DNA from: Epiperipatus broadwayi
Lineage: Eukaryota; Onychophora; Udeonychophora; Euonychophora; Peripatidae
Reading direction: 5' to 3'
NCBI GenBank assembly: GCA_028023455.1
Contig: JAQFVV010000037.1
Span: 248,001-312,000, forward strand
DNA: 64,000 bases
Shown here: in pieces, positions 1 through 8,634 of the stretch
Position numbering within the stretch: the stretch's first letter is position 1
Layout: each line of letters begins with the position of its first letter
Position numbers and translations under genes: made by a program
Notes under the pieces: model-generated
What the model was told of the DNA's origin: nothing
Seen by the model: the letters and a program-made list of their open reading frames with translations, nothing else
Databases searched by the model: none

Positions 1-411
1 TTAATGTTTAACCGAGAAAGGATTAATATTTTGTATACATGAGATCACTTACAAAAAGAATGTACATCTATATTCATGAATCGAACATGTGAATATATTC
101 AAATATGATTATGGACTACTAAATGATTGAACGGAAAGGAATAATTCAAATATAAGTCAAGCTAGCTTAGGAGTGTACTGCAATAGGGAATTAACCGACA
201 TATCTACAAACTATATATATATGTGTGTGTGTGCATATAGGAGAATGTAAACTTACAGAATGAGAATTTAAACTTGTGGAATGACAAGGGAGTATCAGTG
301 ATGTACACACAGATATGCAAAGTTCCTTCCATATGAATGCTGGCTGAACAGGATCACTGACCAACTGCTGCATGAAATGTAAACTTAGCCTTACCGCAAA
401 GATGTACAGGC
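1..411. other. 5' flank of the LTR element, no gene seen
   Basis: AT-rich DNA with short AT and GT dinucleotide runs near 215-237. The only long frames are antisense to nothing recognisable and have no protein-like composition. This is the host sequence into which the LTR element inserted; the site reads through from here to position 8635 once the element and one target repeat are removed. Confidence 0.6.
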
Positions 412-417
412 ATATAT
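412..417. repeat. Target-site duplication, left copy (ATATAT)
   Basis: ATATAT immediately before the TG that opens the left LTR. The same six bases follow the CA that closes the right LTR at 8629-8634. The sequence is low complexity, so the true length (4 to 6 bp) is uncertain. Confidence 0.6.
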
Positions 418-1024
418 TGAAGCAATGGATCTGAAATCCAATCCATGCTTCACACCTTCCTATAAACTTGATTAATATTGTAAACCTAAATTAAGTTTAT
501 AGGCCAATATCAGCAGGGTTTTGCATTACAGCTAAAATTAATTGCGTTTATTAAATTTGTATTTGCTTGTTCTTTTAAATAAATTCCATTGTAACATTAA
601 ATTGCTGTTAAAAATATTACTTGTGAAAACCGTTTAGTCAAACATATATATACGTCAAGCATATATATATGAGTTAATGCAAAATTCTGCTGAAATAAAA
701 CGCTTATTGTATTAAAAGAAATAAGAATGTATTTTACTTTTAAATCTTGTTCAAATATTTAGTATGATTTGATTTTGAGATAAGCCCACCAACATTTTCT
801 AAAAGAATGTATATTTTTAATTAGTTAAGCCCATTCAAGTCAAATTAAAGATGGCCTTCTCTTTCTTTTTTTTAATTAATAAAATCCCAAAGTTTAAAGA
901 AAGAAATTTAGAGTAAAAAAGTAAAAGTTATTTCTAGAGGGTGTTACTTTGAAACAAAGGAGCATGGGGAGGCTTATCAAGATCTCAGATCATACAAACA
1001 ATAGAAGGTAGCTGACAGAGAGGG

Positions 1025-1032
1025 TATAAATA
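1025..1032 (+). promoter_or_regulatory. TATA box of the 5' LTR
   Basis: TATAAATA in the context AGGGTATAAATAAAAGG, the best core-promoter match in the LTR and conserved in the other LTR at 7127-7134. Transcription would start about 25-30 bp downstream, at the edge of the minisatellite. The start site is inferred from position alone. Confidence 0.6.
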
Positions 1033-1055
1033 AAAGGGAGAACAAAAGATCAGGC

Positions 1056-1213
1056 ATTCAGATTTTCCTTTTTGAAAAAGGTCAGTCAATCAGAGTTTCC
1101 TTTTGAAAAAAGATCGTTCATTCAGATTTTCCTTTTTGGAAAAGAGCAGTCATTCAGATTTTCCTTTTGGAAAAGATCAGTCATTCAGATTTTCCTTTTG
1201 GAAAAGATTATTC
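1056..1213 (+). repeat. Minisatellite in 5' LTR, five units of 31-33 bp
   Basis: Units begin at about 1056, 1089, 1120, 1152 and 1183, with a degenerate sixth start at 1214. The core reads ATTCAGATTTTCCTTTTGGA. It lies immediately downstream of the TATA box, so it would sit at the 5' end of the transcript (R region). Short open frames crossing it (1072-1299, 1103-1336) are products of the repeat, not genes. Confidence 0.85.
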
Positions 1214-2565
1214 ATTCAGAGTATTCTTGCGGGCTGTCAGATTGCTCCGTGGAGAACTTTAGAAATTTTGCTGTTGCCTGCTGTGATTTTATTATATGAA
1301 TTCGATGGAGTCTACCATGCTTGGCTAGGCAAATGAATAACTTTGTCTACCACCGAGGGTTCCTCAATACCAGAAAAATGCCGTAGTATTTACTCAATCG
1401 TCATCTAAACTCTGTGCCGTGTCTGGAGGACTTTTTGTGAAACCATGCTACCGATTTCCACTTTCCTTGTCCGGACAAACACATCTCATCGGACGGATCA
1501 AGCTACGCCCGTCGATGGAACATGACCAAGGAATAAGGACGGTAAATCATATCTCTCCTCATGAACTATTTATTATGCTACCCTTTTTGTCCATACTTTT
1601 TATAATTGCTTCCTTGAATATTTATGAAATGTGTGCTTAATGATATTTATAATGTAACTATTTTTATTAGACTAGTTAGATATATGTATATGTGATCATC
1701 TATCTAGATATTTAACCCCTTTTCCTTCGCTATTCTTCATTACTCCCATGTGTAAATATTTTAATTCTATTGCGGTTAAGTTTATTAGTTAATTGTTCAT
1801 ATAAAAATCCCTTTCCAGTTTTATTCATACTTGTAAAATTTAGTACGAGTAAGTTTCCTCTTTTTTTGCTTGCCAACTTGATCTCCTCGATAACGCTTCT
1901 TTTGTCTGCCATTAGCTTCTTACGTATGTCAGATTTAGCGATATACATCTTAAATGATTTTAAACTGTTTTAGTGCAAAGCAATTAGAAACTGCTTTGGG
2001 AAAGATTTTTATTATTGCACTTTATCGAGCAGATTCGAGTTGACAATGTTTAATAAAACTGGGAAGGAAAGATTTAGACCGCAAGCATATTAATCGGATT
2101 TTCATTGTCTCATTAGTTATTCATAAATTTCGGGGAATAGCGAAGGCCATTAAATTATTAATAATATTTCAAATGTCATTTATTAAAGATATTTATTTAA
2201 CTAAAAAGCTTGAGTTTGCTAGTTATCTTTCATTGCTTTGTTTTACTTTTAAATGATCCAGGCACGCAGAACACATATTTCTAAGTATTTTTGCAATTTA
2301 ACTATTTAAGCTCCATAGGTGGTTCTGTCCATGTCTCCCGCTGATGCTAAGCTCGTGGCTCGGGAAGAAAATATCTATGCATGTCTCAGATAGTGTTGTT
2401 CGGTTCATGATAGCTTCGAGACTAGACGAATAGGGCAGAGGTCATAGTATTCTTGGTTTAATATCTCGCATATGGGTGGCCTCGAGGTACTTTTGCCTAG
2501 TATTCGAACTGGGTTAAATCAACATACATCATCTGACTGTCACAGTAGATTTTTTTTCCACATTC

Positions 2566-2583
2566 TGGCGTCCATCGTGGGGC
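2566..2583 (+). promoter_or_regulatory. Primer-binding site, tRNA-Lys(1,2) type
   Basis: TGGCGTCCATCGTGGGGC differs at two of 18 positions from the complement of the 3' end of tRNA-Lys(1,2) (TGGCGCCCAACGTGGGGC). It begins with the TGG that pairs with the tRNA CCA end. It starts 21 nt past the left LTR, a wider gap than in most retroviruses. The tRNA would prime minus-strand DNA synthesis. Confidence 0.75.
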
Positions 2584-3702
2584 TATTCGAAATTTTCCAC
2601 ACCCTGTAGGCAGCGTTTATGTTTTAAATAATAGTATATATGTAGAATTTTTTTGTCCTCGGATTTGTACGCATATATATAGTGATTGTTTAGATAACAC
2701 GAATAATTGTTAGTTATACGTGAATTTTTTGCTTCAAGTTGTCGCAGTGGGACGAATGTCTTTTTTTTTTAAAAAAAAAAATTTTTTTTAGTACCCTGAG
2801 AAGTTTGTTTTGGTCTAATATATTTATATAAAAAAAAAATATATATATATATAATTTTTTCTGAGTCTTGTTTCCTAATGTGAGCAAATGTCATTTTTTA
2901 AAATTAATTAAAAAGTTAAAGGTGTCATAAAGTAAAATTTTTTTTTCCGAGTTTGGTATATATATGAAATGAATGTTTTACATTTAGAAAAGTTAACACT
3001 CCGTTAGTTTTTTTTATATATAGTGAATATATATATTAATGAGAATAAATATCAGTTATAGCAAGATTTTTTTTTCCGAATGAGTAGTTTTGTCGATGGC
3101 CAGTTGCCATATCGTTGTTTATCGTATAAAGTATATACCTTCGATGAGGCGGAAGTGTCAAATATATACCTACCCGCCCTCCCTTAAAATAGCTTTCGTA
3201 CTTTATGTTACTTTAGTAATGCTTAAATCTGAGAAGTTTTAATATAATAATGTTTTTTCGAAATATAACATTTTAGTTAAAGGTGCAAATAGATAATAGA
3301 ATTATGTTTCCGTTGTACAAATTTTTGTAAAGATTAAAATTGATAACATTCTTTCGTTATTAGAAATTTTTTGTAAGATCAAAAAGTTTGATAAGTTCAA
3401 ACTATAGTGTTTCACTTTCTCTGCGTTAGTTTCCTTAATTAAATCAATAATTTTAATCATGCAGAATTTTTTTTTTTTCACTTTTAAATATTTTGAAATT
3501 ACGTTCCGTGCAAACAATAGATATAAAATAAGTTTTGTTTCAATAATAACAAACTTAATTGTCAACTTTATGAAAAGTAAATGCGTATGTTCGTTAATAA
3601 ATATATATATTAAAGATATATTTTTGTATAACATATATGTCAGCCACCCTTTAGTTAAGATTTTTTTTTTCCATTTCGGATTATGCTATTGAATCATTTA
3701 TT

Positions 3703-3812
3703 GAGTAACCGTTAGGTGAAGACCCTTTGAGTAACCGTTAGGTGAAGCCCTTGTTTTTTAGTAACCATGTTTGGTGAAGACCCTTAGAGTAACCGTTTAG
3801 GTGAAGACCCCT
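3703..3812 (+). repeat. Tandem repeat, four units of about 25-30 bp
   Basis: Units start at about 3703, 3729, 3760 and 3787, each a version of GAGTAACCGTTAGGTGAAGA followed by CCCTT. The third unit is the most diverged. Lies in the leader of the LTR element. Confidence 0.8.
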
Positions 3813-4190
3813 TACATTGTAGAGTTCTCGATTGCTGTGTAGCTTGAAATAATAGGTCTATGTCCGCAATCATTGTTTCCCTGTCATAGTTGCGACCAGC
3901 GTTTACTAGCCTGAAATAACAGGAGTATGCGGTTGGCAATTTGACATCTTTCTAATAAATTCATGTACATGATAATAAAAGAAATATTTGTATAGGTATA
4001 TCTGTTTGTATATTTATATGTAGTCATATATATGCTTATTTAATGATGTACATATTCATATATATGGATGCATATGGTATACACTTCGTTATAGTTCGGT
4101 AAAACCCGTTTTTATATGTTTTTTAAACAGTTTTGATTTCAATGCGTGATTCTGTAAAATTGCGTGATAATTGTTAATCTATTTCGGGTG

Positions 4191-4225
4191 TGACCAAAAT
4201 GGTAGTTGGTTTCGATCCCAGGTTC
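4191..4225 (+). repeat. B-box-like block, copy 1
   Basis: TGACCAAAATGGTAGTTGGT followed by TTCGATCCCAGG. The second part fits the tRNA B-box pattern GGTTCGANNCC with one extra base. A second copy lies at 4338-4372. Confidence 0.55.
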
Positions 4226-4337
4226 ATAATTCGGAGTGGCGGTTATCATGGGATTTTACTTTTATTTTAATTGTTTTTTGTATTAATATTTTGTTTTGTT
4301 AATCGTACTTTAGGCTGGTTAAATTTTTTTTCTGTCT

Positions 4338-4372
4338 TGACCAAAATGGTAGCGTGGTTTCGAACCCAGGTC
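4338..4372 (+). repeat. B-box-like block, copy 2
   Basis: A near-copy of 4191-4225 (TGACCAAAATGGTAGCGTGG, then TTTCGAACCCAGG), 147 bp downstream. It may be a captured tRNA-like or SINE segment inside the retrotransposon leader. No A box or full cloverleaf could be built by eye. Confidence 0.55.
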
Positions 4373-5209
4373 AGACGTGTTACCTTACTTAGTTGTTATA
4401 TGTCTTAGACTTACTTAATATTGTCGTTTAAAATACCATTTACTTATTCATGCAGAGATTTTTTTGAAAGTGAAGTGAAAATCAAAAGAAATTGTAATCG
4501 CATTAAATTTTATAAACCTTATCAATGTGTGCTTGGATCATTATCCATTAATATGTATATTTGATATGGCCATTGTCTTGTCGACTGGCGCCCTTCTCAA
4601 ATAAATTTGTCGGCAAGTGCAATGTCTCATATCGGATATCAAATAAACCAAACTATAGTAGATGATCAAAATAACAATGTATGCATAGTGAACCAAAATA
4701 ATTTTTAAACATGACTTACGTATATTTTGCTCACATTTTTTTATATATATACTTGTATTAATGTAAATGCATTTTTTAGTTGTTTCAGGTGTCAGAGAAA
4801 GCCAGGTCAAGCTGTAAGTGTGTTATTTTAATTATATTGGGACAAAATAGCAGTGATATTTTAATGAAATATAACAATAAATAAAGTGAGGAGACTAATA
4901 TGTAGTATAAATATTAAAGACAGACATGGCAGGATTTTATATATATATATTTTCATGTACAAACGGATACATATAGGCATAGGGTTAAGATAGGACCTCG
5001 TAAGGTAGGCAAAGTTAAATTTCTGAAAACATATAAATAAAACAGATAGTTTGAACTTAGAATAGTGACTTATTTTAGAAAAAAATAATTTTTTTTTTGT
5101 GTTAATAACTAGTATAAAAATATACTTATCCAGATTGTTTATTAAAAGACAAACACATTTTCCACACAAAGTGAATGTTATATAACAAAATAGCCAATAT
5201 TAGGCAAAA

Positions 5210-5524
5210 ATGGACCAACCGAAGAAAGTTGCAGATTATGACAGCGATGAGGAGGTAATGCTCAACCTTCCAAATACAGCAACATCGACTCATAGTGACC
5301 AAGAAAACAATGTGAAAGATCTCATCACAGAAATGAGACAAGAAAACAAAATGATGATGAACATGTTAAAACAATTCATGAATATGACATCACAAAGACT
5401 GGACCATTTGGAGGAAAACATGGCGCTCCACCAACATACTATTGTAACAAAAGTATTGCCAGACGAGGATACTCATTTTAAATGGCAACCCCAACAGAAG
5501 CAAGATGATACAATAATGAATTAG
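5210..5524 (+). CDS. Gag-like protein, N-terminal frame
   Basis: A 104-residue frame opening with ATG in a good context (AAAAATGG). It is acidic near the start (DYDSDEE), then has a Met- and Gln-rich stretch (residues about 40-75) with heptad-like spacing suggesting a short coiled coil. It resembles the N-terminal oligomerisation part of some Ty3/gypsy Gag proteins in general character only. It ends in TAG at 5522-5524, but the next frame (-1) is open from 5509 and carries the recognisable Gag core. Either a programmed shift or, more simply, a one-base indel separates them. I infer that 5210-6285 was one gag gene. Confidence 0.6.
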   Translation: MDQPKKVADYDSDEEVMLNLPNTATSTHSDQENNVKDLITEMRQENKMMMNMLKQFMNMTSQRLDHLEENMALHQHTIVTKVLPDEDTHFKWQPQQKQDDTIMN

Positions 5525-6285
5525 GAAAGGATATGCATGCCTTGGACGTGTCAGTCAAGCATCAAATACAGGAGGAGGAAGAAAATGGACAGATGAAGGT
5601 GGATAAAGAGGAAATGAACATTCATCAACAGATGAATCCAATCCAGGCGCAACAAGGCAATCAAATCCTTACGCCAATAATAATTAATCCGGTAACATCT
5701 CCTGTGGCAAAATTCGTACATATACAATGTTTTAGAGGGGAACCAGGGGGAAACCCTAGACACCACCTAGACAGTCTCAAAATGTTTTTTCAATTTCAGA
5801 ATATGACAGAACAAGAAAAAGTGGCGATCTCCAGTCATCATTTAAAAGAGTCTGCCAGAGACTGGTGGAACACTCTGTCTATACAACCACAAACATTTAT
5901 GGAATATGAGAATGCAATGTTGTCAATGTATTGGAGTGCAGAGCGGCAGGAAGGTTTGATGTATTCCATAATGCATGAGGGATACCCAGCTAACCATCAA
6001 GAGACTTATGCTCAGTTTTTTGTTAGGCAGGTAAATCGAATTAAAGCCCTAAGTGCATTCAATTATCCAGAAATGCAGATAGTAAGGATGATTAGGCACA
6101 ACATGCCACCCTGGATAAGGAAAATATTAATAGGCACTCAAATGCAAGATATTCAAGGCACGATTCGGATACTAACTGACATTGACTATGGAAACTTAGA
6201 AGAAAACCAAAATGATAGGGTCATGAACCCGTCCAAAAGTACAAGGCAGTATATACCACCGGATCCTGGGAAATATAGGCATTAA
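5509..6285 (+). CDS. gag: Retrotransposon Gag core (capsid-like) protein
   Basis: The frame is open from 5509; the first ATG is at 5533 (250 residues). Numbering from that ATG, a Gln/Glu-rich linker (1-50) is followed by the hallmark retrotransposon Gag segment: FRGEPGG at about 67-73, a helix ending LKMFFQFQNMT, then LKESARDWW with paired tryptophans at 111-112, and a helical region to about 215. This pattern (short FxG motif, hydrophobic helix, A..WW) is that of the retrotransposon Gag family that builds the particle. No CCHC zinc knuckle is visible, and the frame stops after a proline-rich tail instead of running into protease. It is the element's only gene and would bind and package its own RNA while pol is supplied by another element. 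Confidence 0.8.
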   Translation, partial: YNNELGKDMHALDVSVKHQIQEEEENGQMKVDKEEMNIHQQMNPIQAQQGNQILTPIIINPVTSPVAKFVHIQCFRGEPGGNPRHHLDSLKMFFQFQNMTEQEKVAISSHHLKESARDWWNTLSIQPQTFMEYENAMLSMYWSAERQEGLMYSIMHEGYPANHQETYAQFFVRQVNRIKALSAFNYPEMQIVRMIRHNMPPWIRKILIGTQMQDIQGTIRILTDIDYGNLEENQNDRVMNPSKSTRQYIPPDPGKYRH

Positions 6286-6526
6286 AATAGATACATAACT
6301 TGTTAGATTAAAACAACACGGACTCGTTTTAAGATATAGCAGATTGAATTATGGATAAACTGTTAGTTATTTAGTAAAAGAACGAAAAACTGTTAGTCAG
6401 TAACAAGTTAAATTTTACACCAAATAAAGAGTAGGCTTGAACTCACCTGGCACAAATTCTTACCTCTGACCTGAAGCAACAGCATTTTTTTTAAACATTT
6501 TTTTTTGCTCACTAACTATTGGGAAA
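6286..6526 (+). other. Short 3' internal region with weak polypurine tract
   Basis: 240 bp between the gag stop and the right LTR, with no frame. The six bases next to the LTR are GGGAAA, a minimal polypurine tract for plus-strand priming. It is short compared with typical tracts of 10 or more purines, so the call is tentative. Confidence 0.4.
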
Positions 6527-7126
6527 TGAAGCAATGGATCTGAAATCCAATCCATGCTTCACACCTTCCTATAAACTTGATTAATATTGTAAACCTAAAT
6601 TAAGTTTATAGGCCAATATCAGCAGGGTTTTGCATTACAGCTAAAATTAATTACGTTTATTAAATTTGTATTTGCTTGTTCTTTTAAATAAATTCCATTG
6701 TAACATTAAATTGCTGTTAAAAATATTACAAACCGTTTAGTCAAACATATATATACGTCAAGCATATATATATGAGTTAATGCAAAATTCTGCTGAAATA
6801 AAACGCTTATTGTATTAAAAGAAATAAGAATGTATTTTACTTTTAAATCTTGTTCAAATATTTAGTATGATTTGATTTTGAGATAAGCCCACCAACATTT
6901 TCTAAAAGAATGTATATTTTTAATTAGTTAAGCCCATTCAAGTCAAATTAAAGATGGCCTTCTCTTTCTTTTTTTAATTAATAAAATCCCAAACTTTAAA
7001 GAAAGAAATTTAGAGTAAAAAAGTAAAAGTTATTTCTAGAGGGTGTTACTTTGAAACAAAGGAGCATGGGGAGGCTTATCAAGATCTCAGATCATACAAA
7101 CAATAGAAGGTAGCTGACAGAGAGGG

Positions 7127-7134
7127 TATAAATA
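7127..7134 (+). promoter_or_regulatory. TATA box of the 3' LTR
   Basis: TATAAATA in the same context as 1025-1032. Transcripts started here would read out of the element into flanking DNA. Confidence 0.55.
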
Positions 7135-7157
7135 AAAGGGAGAACAAAAGATCAGGC

Positions 7158-7315
7158 ATTCAGATTTTCCTTTTTGAAAAAGGTCAGTCAATCAGAGTTT
7201 CCTTTTGGAAAAAGATCGTTCATTCAGATTTTCCTTTTTGGAAAAGAGCAGTCATTCAGATTTTCCTTTTGGAAAAGATCAGTAATTCAGATTTTCCTTT
7301 TGGAAAAGATTATTC
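7158..7315 (+). repeat. Minisatellite in 3' LTR
   Basis: Same five 31-33 bp units as 1056-1213, with the same number of copies and only two substitutions noticed. The array has not expanded or contracted since insertion. Confidence 0.85.
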
Positions 7316-8628
7316 ATTCAGAGTATTCTTGCGGGCTGTCAGATTGCTCCGTGGAGAACTTTAGAAATTTTGCTGTTGCCTGCTGTGATTTTATTATATG
7401 AATTCGATGGAGTCTACCATGCTTGGCTAGGCAAATGAATAACTTTGTCTACCGCCGAGGGTTCCTCAATACCAGAAAAATGCGTAGTATTTATTCAATC
7501 GTCATCTGAACTCTGTGCCATGTCTGGAGGACTTTTTGTGAAACCATGCTACCGATTTCCACTTTCCTTGTCCGGACAAACACATCTCATCGGACGGATC
7601 AAGCTACGCCCGTCGATGGAACATGACCAAGGAATAAGGACGGTAAATCATATCTCTCCTCATGAACTATTTATTATGCTACCCTTTTTGTCCATACTTT
7701 TTATAATTGCTTCCTTGAATATTTATGAAATGTGTGCTTAATGATATTTATAATGTAACTATTTTTATTAGACTAGTTAGATATATGTATATGTGATCAT
7801 CTATCTAGATATTTAACCCTTTTCCTTCGCTATTCTTCATTACTCCCATGTGTAAATATTTTAATTCTATTGCGGTTAAGTTTATTAGTTAATTGTTCAT
7901 ATAAAAATCCCTTTCCAGTTTTATTCATACTTGTAAAATTTAGTACGAGTAAGTTTCCTCTTTTTTTTGCTTGCCAACTTGATCTCCTCGATAACGCTTC
8001 TTTTGTCCGCCATTAGCTTCTTACGTATGTCAGATTTAGCGATATACATCTTAAATGATTTTAAACTCTGTTTTAGTGCAAAGCAATTAGAAACTGCTTT
8101 GCGAAAGATTTTTATTATTGCACTTTATCGAGCAGATTCGAGTTGACAATGTTTAATTAAACTGGGAAGCATATTAATCGGGTTTTCATTGTCTCATTAG
8201 TTATTCATAAATTTCGGGGAATAGCGAAGGCCATTAAATTATTAATAATATTTCAAATGTCATTTATTAAAGATATTTATTTAACTAAAAAGCTTGAGTT
8301 TGCTAGTTATTTTTCAATGCTTTGTTTTACTTTTAAATGATCCAGGCATGCAGAACACATATTTCTAAGTATTTTTGCAATTTAACTATTTAAGCTCCGT
8401 AGGTGGTTCTGTCCATGTCTACCGCTGATGCTAAGCTCGTGGCTCGGGAAGAAAATATCTATGCGTGTCTCAGATAGTGTTGTTCGGTTCATGATAGCTT
8501 CGAGACTAGACGAATAGGGCAGAGGTCATAGTATTCTTGGTTTAATATCTCGCATATGGGTGGCCTCGAGGTACTTATGCCTAGTATTCGAACTGGGTTA
8601 AATCAACATACATCATCTGACTGTCACA

Positions 8629-8634
8629 ATATAT
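8629..8634. repeat. Target-site duplication, right copy (ATATAT)
   Basis: Repeats 412-417 immediately after the right LTR end. Confidence 0.6.

Larger units (their letters stand above)
418..2544 (+). repeat. 5' long terminal repeat (2.1 kb)
   Basis: Opens TGAAGC and closes GTCACA, with TG/CA ends as expected for integrase-processed termini. It aligns end to end with 6527-8628. Differences seen by eye include a 6-base segment near 622-632, a segment near 2066-2085 missing from the right copy, several homopolymer length changes and about 18-20 base substitutions. At 2.1 kb it is far longer than most animal LTRs. It contains a TATA box and a 31-33 bp minisatellite just downstream of it. Confidence 0.93.
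2584..5209 (+). other. Long untranslated leader of the LTR element
   Basis: A 2.6-kb internal stretch with no credible reading frame. It is marked by many short T-tracts preceded by AGA and followed by CC or CA (for example near 2548, 2940, 3066, 3466, 3660, 4326), a four-unit 25-bp tandem repeat, and a duplicated block resembling a tRNA B box. An extended leader of this kind is typical of non-autonomous elements and would hold the packaging and dimerisation signals; that role is inferred. Frames at 3302-3692 and 4541-5341 look like noise. Confidence 0.65.
418..8628 (+). mobile_element. Complete non-autonomous LTR retrotransposon, gag-only
   Basis: An 8.2-kb element bounded by two direct repeats of 2127 and 2102 bp that both start TGAAGCAATGG and end CTGTCACA. 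It is flanked by ATATAT on both sides. Inside are a primer-binding site about 21 nt after the left LTR, a 2.6-kb leader without genes, and a single gag-like coding region (5210-6285). The remaining 240 bp before the right LTR has no frame for protease, reverse transcriptase, RNase H or integrase. The layout matches the plant class called TR-GAG (terminal-repeat elements with only gag), here in an animal. About 18-20 substitutions and a few indels separate the LTRs by eye, so the insertion is recent. It must have used pol enzymes in trans, presumably from a Ty3/gypsy-like partner; that assignment is inference. Confidence 0.9.
6527..8628 (+). repeat. 3' long terminal repeat (2.1 kb)
   Basis: Direct repeat of 418-2544 with the same TG...CA ends and the same internal order (TATA box, minisatellite, higher-GC 3' third with CTCGTGGCTCGGG). 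A short 98-codon frame at 7445-7741 is identical over its last 73 codons in the other LTR. This is expected from LTR identity alone and is not evidence of a gene. Confidence 0.93.

Noticed and set aside
1072-1640. Open frames of 73-77 codons within the 5' LTR (and 75-98 codons in the 3' LTR)
   Set aside because: The first set follows the minisatellite period; the second is identical between LTRs simply because the LTRs are nearly identical. No family features, and a one-base indel breaks the longer frame in the left copy.
1730-1973. Overlapping plus and minus frames in the LTR
   Set aside because: Antisense shadows of each other in AT-rich sequence, with no conserved motif.
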